Source: an uncultured Bacteroidales bacterium (GTDB lineage Bacteria; Bacteroidota; Bacteroidia; Bacteroidales; Paludibacteraceae). Taken from it: DNA of 64,000 nt. Positions 17,645 to 26,547 of this stretch are shown one piece after another; the first letter of the stretch is position 1; every line of letters starts with the position of its first letter. The DNA lies in NCBI GenBank assembly GCA_900319645.1, contig ONPG01000003.1, positions 124,001 to 188,000 of the forward strand. The letters are read 5' to 3'. The translations under genes were made by a program, and so were the position numbers. Under the pieces are notes generated by a model. It saw nothing but the letters and a program-made list of their open reading frames with translations. It had not been told where the DNA came from and did no database searches.

Positions 17645-17676
17645 ATTGCATATATCGATTTTTTTTTGTACTTTTG
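17645..17676 (+). promoter_or_regulatory. Candidate promoter of pta-ackA
   Basis: ATTG at 17645-17648, 20-base spacer, TACTTTTG at 17669-17676. The leader to the pta ATG would be about 300 bases and would contain the repeats below and a small stem-loop (TACGTC/GACGTA) near 17735-17751. Confidence 0.55.
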
Positions 17677-17754
17677 TCGTCGAAATCGGGTGCAGGAATC
17701 GGATAGCGGAGCCGAAAAGGGATAGAAGATGGGGTTACGTCAGGGCGACGTAGG

Positions 17755-17812
17755 CTGAATATCCCCCTAATCACCCCGAAATCACCCCCTAATCACCCCC
17801 TTATCACCCCCT
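17755..17812. repeat. TAATCACCCCC tandem repeat
   Basis: About five imperfect 11- to 12-base units built from AATCACCCCCT in the pta leader. Confidence 0.7.
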
Positions 17813-17819
17813 TTTGGGA

Positions 17820-17955
17820 ATTGACAATTGACAATTGACAATTGAAAATTCTTAGCCCCAAGGGGCACGACTATTTTCGAGAAGCGAAAATTTTGAAAGT
17901 TGAAAATTGAAAACTGAAAACTGAAAGTTGAAAATTGAAAATTGAAAATTAAACA
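17820..17955. repeat. Heptamer tract with TTCTTAG element, copy 3
   Basis: TTGACAA units, then the TTCTTAGCCCC...GGGGCACGACTATTTTCGA element (17846-17900), then GAAAATT/GAAAACT 7-base units up to about 30 bp before the pta ATG. Confidence 0.8.
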
Positions 17956-17982
17956 TTTAACATTATAATCTATATTAAATCT

Positions 17983-18981
17983 ATGGACATTTTAAATCAA
18001 ATGATTGCGCGCGCGAAGGCAAACCCGCAGCGCATTGTGTTGCCGGAGGGCGACGAACCCCGTACGTTGGAAGCTGCGAACATTTTGTTGAAAGACAAGA
18101 TTGCGCAGCTTATTTTGATTGGCGATCCCGAGAAGATCAAAGGCATGGCCGCAGAGAAAGGTTATGAGCATATCTGCGAGGCCAAGATCGTTGATCCGAT
18201 TCATGATCCGAAGATGCCGGAGTACGCGAAGTTGCTGTTTGAACTGCGCAAGGCAAAAGGCATGACGGAGGAAGAGGCTGCGAAGAAAGCCCAGGATCCG
18301 CTGTATTTAGGTTGCTTGATGATCAAGGCAGGTGACGCCGATGGTGAGCTCGCAGGTGCACGCGGTACGACCGCCGATACGATTCGTCCGGCCTTCCAGA
18401 TCCTGAAGACCAAACCAGGATGTTCGATTGTCAGCGGCGCTTTCCTGATGTTCACTCCCGCCAAGCAGTTAGGCGAGAACGGCTTCCTGCTGTTTGCGGA
18501 CTGCGCGGTTAACCCGAATCCGGATGCGAAGCAGTTGGCAGAGATCGCTATCTCGACGGCAGAGACCGCACGCGCCATCGCAGGCATCGAGCCGAGAGTG
18601 GCTATGCTTTCGTTCAGCACGAAGGGAAGTGCGAAACATGAGCTGGTTGACAAAGTGCAAGAAGCAACGAAGCTTGCCAAGGAGATGGCTCCTGAGCTGG
18701 CCCTCGACGGCGAGTTGCAGGCAGATGCTGCGCTGGTAGCTTCTGTTGCGGCTACAAAAGCCCCGGGCAGCAATGTGGCTGGTAAGGCAAATGTGCTCGT
18801 GTTCCCGGATCTGCAGGCAGGCAACATCGGCTACAAGCTGGTAGAGCGTTTCAGCGGCGCAGATGCTGTGGGTCCGATCTTGCAGGGTATCGCAGCTCCG
18901 GTGAATGACCTGAGCCGCGGATGTAAAGTGCAGGACATCGTGCAGATGGTGGTTATTACAGCCAATCAGGCGATTAAGTAA
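17983..18981 (+). CDS. pta: Phosphate acetyltransferase
   Basis: 332 residues, the normal length of the short Pta form. It converts acetyl-CoA and phosphate to acetyl phosphate in the cytosol, the first step of acetate formation. Family signatures are RIVLPEGDEPRTLEAA at the N-terminus, LAGARGTTADTIRPA, MLSFSTKGSAKHE, and NVLVFPDLQAGNIGYKLVERF followed by GPILQGIAAPVNDLSRGC near the C-terminus. ackA follows on the same strand after about 140 bp, the usual pta-ackA order. Confidence 0.95.
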   Translation: MDILNQMIARAKANPQRIVLPEGDEPRTLEAANILLKDKIAQLILIGDPEKIKGMAAEKGYEHICEAKIVDPIHDPKMPEYAKLLFELRKAKGMTEEEAAKKAQDPLYLGCLMIKAGDADGELAGARGTTADTIRPAFQILKTKPGCSIVSGAFLMFTPAKQLGENGFLLFADCAVNPNPDAKQLAEIAISTAETARAIAGIEPRVAMLSFSTKGSAKHELVDKVQEATKLAKEMAPELALDGELQADAALVASVAATKAPGSNVAGKANVLVFPDLQAGNIGYKLVERFSGADAVGPILQGIAAPVNDLSRGCKVQDIVQMVVITANQAIK

Positions 18982-19021
18982 TAACCCCACCCCGTCCCTC
19001 CCCACAAGGGAGGGAGAGGGG

Positions 19022-19084
19022 ATCCGCCAATATTGGCGGATACATAAAGGGTACATGAAAAATAAACGCCGGATGACATCCGGC
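19022..19084. repeat. Palindromes between pta and ackA
   Basis: A perfect 20-bp palindrome (ATCCGCCAATATTGGCGGAT, 19022-19041) and a second hairpin (GCCGGAT-GAC-ATCCGGC) lie in the pta-ackA gap, preceded by a GGGAGGG/CCCTCCC inverted repeat. They may stabilise or attenuate the transcript. Confidence 0.6.
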
Positions 19085-19123
19085 ACAAGGGACATAGACA
19101 TTTAACAAACAAATTTGATATTT

Positions 19124-20241
19124 ATGAAGATATTAGTATTGAACTGCGGAAGTAGCAGTATTAAGTATAAGCTCTTTGAGATGGAGAGCAAGGAAGTGAT
19201 GGCACAAGGCGGCATCGAGAAAATCGGCATACCGTGGGTATCGAGTTGATTTTGGAGAAACTGGTGGATCCGGAGATCGGCTGCATCAAAGACCTCAAAG
19301 AGATCAACGCCGTAGGTCACCGTGTCGTACACGGCGGCGAGAAATTCAACAAGTCGGTACTCATCACACCGGAAGTGAAGGCTCAGATCATCGAGTGTAT
19401 CGACCTGGCTCCGCTGCACAACCCTGCCAACCTGAAGGGTATTGACGCGATTGAGAAGATCCTGCCGGGTGTACCGCAGGTAGCAGTCTTTGACACCGCT
19501 TTCCACCAGACGATGCCGGACTACGCATACATGTATGCGCTTCCGTACGAGCTGTATGAGAAATACGCTATCCGCCGTTACGGTTTCCACGGCACGAGCC
19601 ACCGCTACGTGAGCGCGCGCGTATGCGAATATTTAGGTGTAGATCCGAAAGGCAAGAAGATTGTGACCGCTCACATCGGCGGCGGAGGCAGCTGCACGGC
19701 TGTGATGGACGGCAAGAGCGTGGACACCAGTATGGGTCTGACCCCGGTAGAGGGACTGGTTATGGGTACTCGCGCGGGTGATTTGGATCTGGGAGCAGCT
19801 ACGTTCATCATGGACAAGGAGCACCTGAGCACGGCTGAGTTCAACAACCTGGTAAACAAGAAATCGGGTCTGTTAGGTGTGAGCGGTGTTTCGAGCGACT
19901 GCCGCGACATCGAGGCCGCCATCAATCAGGGCAACAAACGTGCGGACCTGGCACGCAAGATGTTCATCTACCGCGTTAAGAAATATATCGGCGCTTACGC
20001 CGCTGCCATGAACGGCATTGATATTCTGGTGTTTACAGCCGGTATCGGCGAGAACGACCCGTATATCCGTGCGGAGATCATGAAGGGCTTGAGCTTCTTA
20101 GGAATCGAGGTGGATGAAGAAGCCAACAAAGTACGCGGCGAAGAGCGCATCATTTCGAAGCCGGGCAGCAAAGTAACAGTTGTTCTCGTTCCGACAGACG
20201 AGGAGCTGATGATTGCCAGCGACACAGAAGCGCTCATCTAA
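19124..20241 (+). pseudogene. ackA: Acetate kinase, disrupted by an internal deletion and frameshift
   Basis: Acetate kinase makes acetate and ATP from acetyl phosphate. Translation from the ATG at 19124 gives the canonical start [19 protein letters not shown] and runs to GGIEKIG, but then passes into a stop at 19247-19249. The remaining protein continues in another frame from about 19228 ([12 protein letters not shown]) to 20241 with intact signatures (GHRVVHGGEKFN, VAVFDTAFHQTMP, YGFHGTSHRYVS, LGAATFIMDKEH, FTAGIGEND). Compared with family members about 24 residues after EKIG (a KGSFLK-like segment) are missing, with a deletion size not divisible by three. An internal GTG at 19234 could only start a protein lacking the N-terminal phosphate-binding region. 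This is either a real lesion or a sequencing or assembly error. Confidence 0.85.
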
Positions 20242-20289
20242 TGAGCGCGTTAAGGCGTTAATACCATATAGAAAAACACACACAGATTT

Positions 20290-21933
20290 ATGATCAATAA
20301 ACCTATTATTTATCAGGTTATCCCGCGGCTGTTCGCCAATTTCAACGAGACGCGCAAACACAAGGGCACGAAAGCGGAGAACGGTTGCGGCAAGATGGCC
20401 GACATTAACGAGCGTGCACTCAAGTCCATATCGGACTTGGGTGCGACGCATGTCTGGTACACCGGCATCCTGCGTCACGCCACCTCGGAGTATAACCACC
20501 CCGCCATCACCAAAGGTCTTGCCGGCTCGCCGTACGCCATCACAGATTACTACGACGTCGATCCGGACATTGCGAAAAACGAGAAAAAACGCATGGAGGA
20601 ATGGGAGGCGCTTATCGAACGCACCCACCAGGCGGGATTGGGCGTGCTGATGGATTTTGTGCCGAACCACGTGAGCCGTGAGTACAAGAGCCTCTGCAAA
20701 CCCGCAGGTGTACAGGATTTAGGCGAAGGCGACCATCCGGAATGGGCATTCTCGCCGCTGAACAATTTCTATTATCTGCCTGGTCAGCCGTTCTCGATGG
20801 ACAAAGACTTAGGCGGATACGAAGAGAATCCCGCAAAGGTGACAGGCAACGACTGCTGGAGCAGCCACCCGGGTATGAACGATTGGTATGAGACCGTCAA
20901 GTTGAACTACGGCGTTCATTATCAGGGCGGTATGGAGAAGCAGTTTGACCCGATACCCAACACATGGCACAAGATGCTGGATATCCTGCTATTCTGGGCA
21001 GGCAAAGGCATAGACGGCGTGCGTGTGGATATGGCGGAGATGGTGCCCGTGGAGTTTTTCCAATGGGCAATCAGCCGTCTGAAGAAGAAATATCCGAAGT
21101 TCATGGTCATCGGCGAGTGCTACGACCCGGGTCGCTATGACGCCTATATAGCCGCCGGTTTTGACTACCTGTACGACAAAGTAGGGATGTACGACTACCT
21201 GCGCGGCGTGACGAGCAAAGGCTGGCCGGCAGAGGGTATCACCCACCAGTGGATGCAACACGGCGACAACCGTTTGCCACATATGTTGTATTTCCTGGAG
21301 AACCACGACGAGCAGCGCATCGCCAGCGGATTCTACTGCGGCAACGGTGCGTGCGCTGAACCGGCGATGATCATCGCCGCCACGCTGACCCAGGGTCCGA
21401 CGATGGTGTATATGGGTCAGGAGTTAGGCGAGCACGGCATGGATATGGAGGGTTTCAGCGGTATCGACGGCCGTACGACCATCTTCGACTACTGGGGTGT
21501 GAAAAGTCTTCAGGCCTGGGCGAACAAAGGCAAGTACGACGGCGGGAAGCTGAACGAGGAGCAGAAAAACCTCCGGGCTTTCTACCAGCAGTTGCTGACC
21601 ACCGCCCGCGACAACCGCGCTATCCAACGCGGACAGATATACGACATCACCTACGCGCAAGGCGAGGGATTCAACAAACACGAGCAGTTCGCCTATATCC
21701 GTCATTACCGAAACGAGACGCTGTTAGTGGTAGTGAATTTCCACGACCGAGAGGATAAGATACGCCTGCAGATGCCGAACGACGCGTTTGTCTATTTAGG
21801 CATGGACGAGAAAAAGAACGCGACGGCGACCGACCTGCTTCGCGGTGGCAAACAGGCGATCAGCTGGTGCGCCGGAGGCGTGAACGAGCTGACATTGCCG
21901 GCTTGGACGGGAGTGATATTAAAAATCCGATGA
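20290..21933 (+). CDS. Alpha-amylase family glycoside hydrolase (GH13)
   Basis: 547 residues, no signal peptide, so probably cytoplasmic. The four GH13 regions are present: DFVPNHVS (region I), GVRVDMAE with the nucleophile Asp247 (II), VIGECYDP with the acid/base Glu276 (III), and FLENHDEQR with Asp340 (IV). The start IIYQVIPRLFANFNET is typical of Bacteroidota intracellular amylases. It likely cleaves or remodels alpha-glucans such as maltodextrin or glycogen. It lies 48 bp after ackA and may be co-transcribed. The exact substrate cannot be told from sequence. Confidence 0.9.
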   Translation: MINKPIIYQVIPRLFANFNETRKHKGTKAENGCGKMADINERALKSISDLGATHVWYTGILRHATSEYNHPAITKGLAGSPYAITDYYDVDPDIAKNEKKRMEEWEALIERTHQAGLGVLMDFVPNHVSREYKSLCKPAGVQDLGEGDHPEWAFSPLNNFYYLPGQPFSMDKDLGGYEENPAKVTGNDCWSSHPGMNDWYETVKLNYGVHYQGGMEKQFDPIPNTWHKMLDILLFWAGKGIDGVRVDMAEMVPVEFFQWAISRLKKKYPKFMVIGECYDPGRYDAYIAAGFDYLYDKVGMYDYLRGVTSKGWPAEGITHQWMQHGDNRLPHMLYFLENHDEQRIASGFYCGNGACAEPAMIIAATLTQGPTMVYMGQELGEHGMDMEGFSGIDGRTTIFDYWGVKSLQAWANKGKYDGGKLNEEQKNLRAFYQQLLTTARDNRAIQRGQIYDITYAQGEGFNKHEQFAYIRHYRNETLLVVVNFHDREDKIRLQMPNDAFVYLGMDEKKNATATDLLRGGKQAISWCAGGVNELTLPAWTGVILKIR

Positions 21934-21944
21934 AACGGATTTTT

Positions 21945-22017
21945 AATAATTGATAATTGATAATTGATAATTGACAATTGAGAATTGACAATTGAGAATT
22001 GACAATTGAGAGTTGGA
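21945..22017. repeat. AATTGAx heptamer tract
   Basis: About ten 7-base units (AATTGAT, AATTGAC, AATTGAG) fill almost the whole gap and reach the 5' end of the next gene. Confidence 0.9.
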
Positions 22018-22033
22018 AACATTTAAGAACATA

Positions 22034-22969
22034 ATGCAGTTGGTGAGATGGAGCAATCTGCTTTTTTTGGCCGTGCTCGTATGGGTGATGGACAAATGGG
22101 TGGCTGTTCCGGTGCTTAACCAAGCCGCTTTCGGCGAACAACTGCCGTGGTACACGCTCCTGCTGATCGTGTGTGCGACCGTGCTGATAGCCGCCGGCGG
22201 ATACGTAGTGAACGACTATTTCGACGTGAAGATCGACCGTATCAACCGTCCGGACCAGTTGATTGTGACCCGTACGGTGAGCCGCGAAAGCGCCGTGCGG
22301 CTGAGTATGTGGCTGAGCGGCACCGGTGTGGTTTGCGGCTTAGCCTCGGCTGCACTGCTGAAAAGCACGACGATCGCCATCCTGTTTGTGTTCGTGCCGG
22401 GACTGTTGTGGTTCTACTCGAGCAGCTACAAACGGCTGTTCATGATCGGCAACCTGACTATTGCGCTGTTAGCGGGCTTGACGCCGATGATCGTTGCTTT
22501 CGCCAACATCGCACAGCTGAAACTGCGATACGAGTTGATTCTCCCCTACACCACCCTGGAACACGATCTGTACGCATGGCTGGGCGGTTTTGCTCTGTTT
22601 GCCTTCCTGCTCACATGGATACGCGAGATCATCAAGGATATGCAGGACCAGCAGGGCGACCGCGAGTTGGAGTGCCACTCGATGCCGGTGGTTTGGGGCG
22701 AGAAATGGACAAAAGTGTTTGTTACCGCGCTGATTGTCTTGACGTTAGCTATTATCGGACACCTCTGGTGGCACGTACTGCCGTTCCCGCACACATGGAT
22801 GAGCCTCAGCACAAGGTATATCGTGTTAGGAATCACTATTCCGCTGTTAGGCGCACTATGGCTGCTTTGGGCGGCGAAGATCCCAAGCGACTACAAGACC
22901 TGCCAGCAGGTGGTCAAACTGACGATGGCGTTGGGAATGATGTACAGTTTCGTGATCACGAAAATGTAA
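22034..22969 (+). CDS. UbiA-family prenyltransferase
   Basis: 311 residues from the ATG at 22034; a TTG at 22013, inside the heptamer repeat, would add seven family-like residues (METFKNI) and is a real alternative. It is an integral membrane protein with about eight to nine helices. The first Asp-rich motif NDYFDVKIDRINRPD and the second region KDMQDQQGDRE are those that bind prenyl diphosphate and magnesium in UbiA enzymes. Family members attach prenyl chains to aromatic rings or make related lipids (for example in menaquinone synthesis); the acceptor here cannot be decided. The 3' end is followed by heptamers and a terminator shared with maf. Confidence 0.88.
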   Translation: MQLVRWSNLLFLAVLVWVMDKWVAVPVLNQAAFGEQLPWYTLLLIVCATVLIAAGGYVVNDYFDVKIDRINRPDQLIVTRTVSRESAVRLSMWLSGTGVVCGLASAALLKSTTIAILFVFVPGLLWFYSSSYKRLFMIGNLTIALLAGLTPMIVAFANIAQLKLRYELILPYTTLEHDLYAWLGGFALFAFLLTWIREIIKDMQDQQGDRELECHSMPVVWGEKWTKVFVTALIVLTLAIIGHLWWHVLPFPHTWMSLSTRYIVLGITIPLLGALWLLWAAKIPSDYKTCQQVVKLTMALGMMYSFVITKM

Positions 22970-22990
22970 ATGGACAATGGACGATGGACA
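22970..22990. repeat. ATGGACA heptamers
   Basis: Three ATGGAC[AG] units directly after the ubiA-family stop, the same type as 14729-14756. Confidence 0.7.
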
Positions 22991-23023
22991 AAAACGAGGT
23001 GTCAGACGACACCTCGTTTTTTT
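22991..23023. terminator. Bidirectional terminator overlapping the end of maf
   Basis: A 13-bp stem (AAAACGAGGTGTC / GACACCTCGTTTT) with a short loop and a T-run on the plus strand. The last codons of maf (KKRGVV) are part of the hairpin. Confidence 0.85.
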
Positions 23024-23613
23024 AGTTCGGCATAGACGCTGTGAACGGGAAAACCCATCACATTGAAATAGGAGCCGTCGAGTTTGGTACACGCCACATA
23101 GCCGATCCACTCCTGAATGCCGTAGGCTCCGGCTTTGTCCAGGGGACGGTATTTCCGGATATAATAGCGGATTTCGTCGTCGGTCAGTTCTTTGAAAGTG
23201 ACATCCGTGCAATCTACGAGGGTGGATAACACGATAGGGGATTGGTGATTGGTGTCTGGTGATTTCTTTTCGGCGAACGTGACGGCGGTATAGACCTGGT
23301 GGGTTTTGCCGGAGAGGAGCCGGAGCATCGCGAAGGCATCGTCTTCATCGTGGGGTTTGCCGAGCATTTGATTGTCACACCAGACGATGGTGTCCGCCGT
23401 GATGAGCAGTTGACCGGGGCGGAGAGAAGGCTCGTACGCGCGCGCTTTCGCGCGCGATATATAAATAGGTATATCGCCCGCCCGGAGATCGGACGGGAAA
23501 GTCTCGTCGGCATCAATGGAGATCGCGGTGAAGGGGATATCCAACCCGGCCAGCAGCTCACGCCTTCTGGGCGACGCGCTGCCTAACAGTATTTGATAAT
23601 GGTCGTTGGACAT
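23002..23613 (-). CDS. maf: Maf-family nucleotide pyrophosphatase
   Basis: 203 residues. Maf proteins hydrolyse non-canonical or modified nucleoside triphosphates and affect septum formation. Signatures: LLGSASPRRRELL at the N-terminus, ITADTIVWCDNQMLGKP, GYVACTKLDGSYFNVMGFPV. Residues about 116-130 (KSPDTNHQSPIVLS) are encoded by GGTGATT heptamers and form a short extra loop relative to the family. It begins 6 bp after the parC stop on the same strand, so the two form an operon. Confidence 0.92.
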   Translation of the reverse strand: MSNDHYQILLGSASPRRRELLAGLDIPFTAISIDADETFPSDLRAGDIPIYISRAKARAYEPSLRPGQLLITADTIVWCDNQMLGKPHDEDDAFAMLRLLSGKTHQVYTAVTFAEKKSPDTNHQSPIVLSTLVDCTDVTFKELTDDEIRYYIRKYRPLDKAGAYGIQEWIGYVACTKLDGSYFNVMGFPVHSVYAELKKRGVV

Positions 23614-23619
23614 TACGAT

Positions 23620-26277
23620 TTAGAACAGATCCAGTTGCTGGTTCTTCGGTTTCTCAAACGTCATGGTCACACCCTCCACTTCGATAGACTGTTGCTCTTT
23701 CGCCTCTTCCGGGGTTTCTGTTTCTTGGGATTCCGGTTTTCCGTCAGGCGATTCGGTCTCTTCCGTTTCGTCCGAAGGAGTCTCCGGTTCCGGTTCGGGT
23801 TCCGGCTCGGGCTCAGGCGTGATATCCTCGAAACGGGCGATATCGAGCGTCGTGATGCGTTTGCCTTTGGCACGAGGAGATTTCTCGTCGATAAACTCAC
23901 TCATCTCAATGTCGAGCGGCTCGCGTTTGTCGTCGGCAAAAACAACCCGGAAGAGCGCTTCGGCACGGTCGCTGAGAAGGGCGATACGCGAATCTTTGTC
24001 TTCGCCGAGGATAGACTGGACCTTGGCATTGGCATCCTCGAGAGTGAACCGCTTGCCGTAGTAGTATTTCTGCTCGGCGTTCCACTGGATGAGCGACCAT
24101 ATCTTGCCGGCATCCCATTTCTCGATGCGAAGGATGTTGTCGTCAAAATGGGCAGTGAGGTCGAACGCCGTGGTGTAGTAGTCGCCGGAAGTTGTGATGA
24201 CGAGAATGCGGTCCTCGTCCCAGAACTCACCCAGATAGACACCGTGTTCGTCGTAGTTGACACGCAATACGTCGGGATCGAACCACACTTTGCGTCCGCC
24301 GAGCGTAGAATGACCTTTCTGCTTGAGTGTGATGGATTTGACTTCGTATTTGGTGAGCAGGTTGCCTCTTGCCGTACGGGATTTGACCGCCAGTTCGCTG
24401 AGGTCTTTGCACACCTCGAGTTTCTTGAGATGCAGGGCGGGTTTGAGCGCCACGCGGATGATCTCGGCTTCGCCGTTGGGGTTGGCGGTGAAATAAATTA
24501 CCTTAGAGCCAGGTTTGCCCTGGGTGAGGTCGTACTCTTTGTCGCGCGTCACTCCCGTGACGTTGAAGCGTTTCATGTAGTAAACGCCCTTCTTGCCGTC
24601 GCGATAAACGACGTTATACACCGTGCGGTCGTCTCCGCGCTTGAAAATGGCTATATGGAGAATGTCGGTGCCGACGAAGATTTTATCCGCCACCTTGATA
24701 ATTTTGTACCGTCCGTCCTTGTGGAAGACGATAAGTTCGTCGATATCCGAGCAGTTGAAAAGGAACTCGTCTTTCTTAAGGCCTGTGCCGACGAAACCTT
24801 CCTCCCAGTTGACAAAGAGTTTCTCGTTGTTCTCGACCACCGCCTTAACGTTGATAGATCCGAAATTGCGGACCTCGGTGCGACGCGGATAGGCTGCACC
24901 GTATTTGTCCTTGAGCATCTGGAACCAGGAGATGGTATAGTCGGTGAGATGATTGAGATTCTTGATACAGGCTTTGATTTTCTTGTCCAGCTCCATCATC
25001 AGTTCGTCCGCTTTCTTGGAGTCGAACTTGGTGATACGGATCATCCGTATCTCGAAAAGCCGCTCGATATCCTCGGTGCGCACCTCGCGGATGAGTTGGG
25101 GTTTGAAAGGAGTGAGCGCTTCGTCCACAAAAGCGATCAGTTTCTCCTTGTTCGGAGCGTTCTCGTAACCCTCCTGCTTGTAGATACGGTTCTCGATGAA
25201 GATTTTCTCAAGCGAAGTATAGAAATACTTCTCTTCAAGTTCACCCTTCTCGATCTCCAACTCCCATTTGAGGAGCGATTTGGTGTTCTCGGTAGAGAGG
25301 CGGAGCAGATTGCTGACGGTAGTGAAGATCGGTTTTTTGTTCTCCACCACGCAGCAGTTAGGGCTGATGTTCACCTCACAGTCGGTGAAGGCATAGAGGG
25401 CGTCAATCGCCTTGTCGGAAGATGACCCCGGTGCCAGCTGAACGACGATACGGGCAGTGTCTGCCGTGAAATCGTCGATCTTCTTGATCTTGATCTTGCC
25501 TTTCTGGTTGGCTTTGAGAATCGTCTCGATGATCTTGGAGGTCGTGGTGCCGAACGGTATCTCTGTGATGACGAGCGTACGGTTGTCGTCTGCTTTCTGG
25601 ATCCGGGCACGTATCTTGACCTGTCCTCCGCGTTCGCCGTCGTTGTAACGGGTCACGTCGATCACGCCGCCCGTCGGAAAATCGGGATAGAGCTGGAACT
25701 CCTCTCCACGCAGACAAGCGAGCGAGGCGTCGCATAGTTCGTTGAAGTTATGCGGCAGGATCTTCGAGTTGAGTCCCACGGCAATACCCTCCACACCCTG
25801 GGCGAGTAGCAAGGGGAACTTGACGGGCAGATGGATCGGTTCGTTCTTGCGTCCGTCGTAGCTCTTCATCCAATGGGTGGTCTTGGGATTGAAGACCGCC
25901 TCGAGGGCGAACTTGCTGAGCCGTGCCTCGATATAACGCGGAGCAGCAGCTCCGTCGCCGGTGAGGATATTTCCCCAGTTACCCTGGCAGTCGATCAGCA
26001 GGTCTTTCTGCCCCAGTTGGACAAGCGCATCGCCGATAGAGGCATCGCCGTGCGGGTGGTACTGCATCGTCTGGCCGACGATGTTGGCTACTTTGTTCAT
26101 CTTGCCATCATCCACACACTTCATGGCATGCAGAATACGGCGCTGCACCGGCTTCAATCCATCCTCGATTGCCGGCACAGCACGCTCCAGAATCACATAC
26201 GACGCATAGTCCAGGAACCAGTCCTGGTACATGCCTGTCAGGTGATACTTGATGGCGTCGTTGAAACTGTCAGCCAT
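23620..26277 (-). CDS. parC: DNA topoisomerase IV subunit A (GyrA/ParC family)
   Basis: 885 residues. This is the DNA-cleaving subunit of a type IIA topoisomerase that unlinks daughter chromosomes. The N-terminal breakage-reunion part has YASYVILERAVPAIEDGLKPVQRR and QTMQYHPHGDASIGDA, with the active-site tyrosine near residue 115 in PRYIEARLS. A beta-propeller-like C-terminal part follows. The end is an acidic linker with a PEPEPEPE run (from a 6-base repeat) and TETPEEAKEQQ, finishing QLDLF. The partner subunit B is not in the window. It lies in an operon with the small membrane protein upstream and maf downstream. I favour topoisomerase IV over gyrase because of overall resemblance, not a single residue. 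Confidence 0.88.
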   Translation of the reverse strand: MADSFNDAIKYHLTGMYQDWFLDYASYVILERAVPAIEDGLKPVQRRILHAMKCVDDGKMNKVANIVGQTMQYHPHGDASIGDALVQLGQKDLLIDCQGNWGNILTGDGAAAPRYIEARLSKFALEAVFNPKTTHWMKSYDGRKNEPIHLPVKFPLLLAQGVEGIAVGLNSKILPHNFNELCDASLACLRGEEFQLYPDFPTGGVIDVTRYNDGERGGQVKIRARIQKADDNRTLVITEIPFGTTTSKIIETILKANQKGKIKIKKIDDFTADTARIVVQLAPGSSSDKAIDALYAFTDCEVNISPNCCVVENKKPIFTTVSNLLRLSTENTKSLLKWELEIEKGELEEKYFYTSLEKIFIENRIYKQEGYENAPNKEKLIAFVDEALTPFKPQLIREVRTEDIERLFEIRMIRITKFDSKKADELMMELDKKIKACIKNLNHLTDYTISWFQMLKDKYGAAYPRRTEVRNFGSINVKAVVENNEKLFVNWEEGFVGTGLKKDEFLFNCSDIDELIVFHKDGRYKIIKVADKIFVGTDILHIAIFKRGDDRTVYNVVYRDGKKGVYYMKRFNVTGVTRDKEYDLTQGKPGSKVIYFTANPNGEAEIIRVALKPALHLKKLEVCKDLSELAVKSRTARGNLLTKYEVKSITLKQKGHSTLGGRKVWFDPDVLRVNYDEHGVYLGEFWDEDRILVITTSGDYYTTAFDLTAHFDDNILRIEKWDAGKIWSLIQWNAEQKYYYGKRFTLEDANAKVQSILGEDKDSRIALLSDRAEALFRVVFADDKREPLDIEMSEFIDEKSPRAKGKRITTLDIARFEDITPEPEPEPEPEPETPSDETEETESPDGKPESQETETPEEAKEQQSIEVEGVTMTFEKPKNQQLDLF

Positions 26278-26280
26278 TCG

Positions 26281-26448
26281 TTATTCTAAACGCTTGTTGA
26301 CAATAATATAGCACAAAATACCCACGAACTCCAATGCCATAGCCGTGATCAGCAGTGCATTTTCGGGAACTGAATACTTGTAAACAATCAGGCATACTAC
26401 TCCCAAAAGGAGGAGAATAATACCCAGATACTGAAGAAATGTTTTCAT
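26281..26448 (-). CDS. Small two-helix membrane protein
   Basis: 55 residues, starting MKTFLQYLGIILLLLG and ending IIVNKRLE. Two hydrophobic helices (about residues 7-23 and 32-50) are separated by a short polar turn (YKYSVPEN). It stops 3 bp before the parC start and has its own promoter at 26492-26523. Similar tiny membrane proteins are found in Bacteroidales; no function is known to me. Confidence 0.75.
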   Translation of the reverse strand: MKTFLQYLGIILLLLGVVCLIVYKYSVPENALLITAMALEFVGILCYIIVNKRLE

Positions 26449-26491
26449 ATATATAACGCGATAATTATTAGACTTGGTTCATTTCAGTTTG

Positions 26492-26523
26492 CAAAGTTAC
26501 GATTTTTTTGCGAGATGACCAAA
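26492..26523 (-). promoter_or_regulatory. Promoter of the small membrane protein-parC-maf operon
   Basis: TTTG (26520-26523), 20-base spacer, TAACTTTG (26492-26499) on the minus strand. Confidence 0.85.
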
Positions 26524-26547
26524 TAAATCTTCATTTTTTACGCAAAA

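Noticed and set aside
17815..17955. Heptamer tracts considered as a CRISPR array
   Set aside because: The repeat period is seven bases with no spacers of 25-45 bases and no cas genes nearby.
23593..25425. 610-residue plus-strand frame opposite parC
   Set aside because: It is a shadow of the topoisomerase gene; the minus-strand protein has the catalytic tyrosine and all family motifs.
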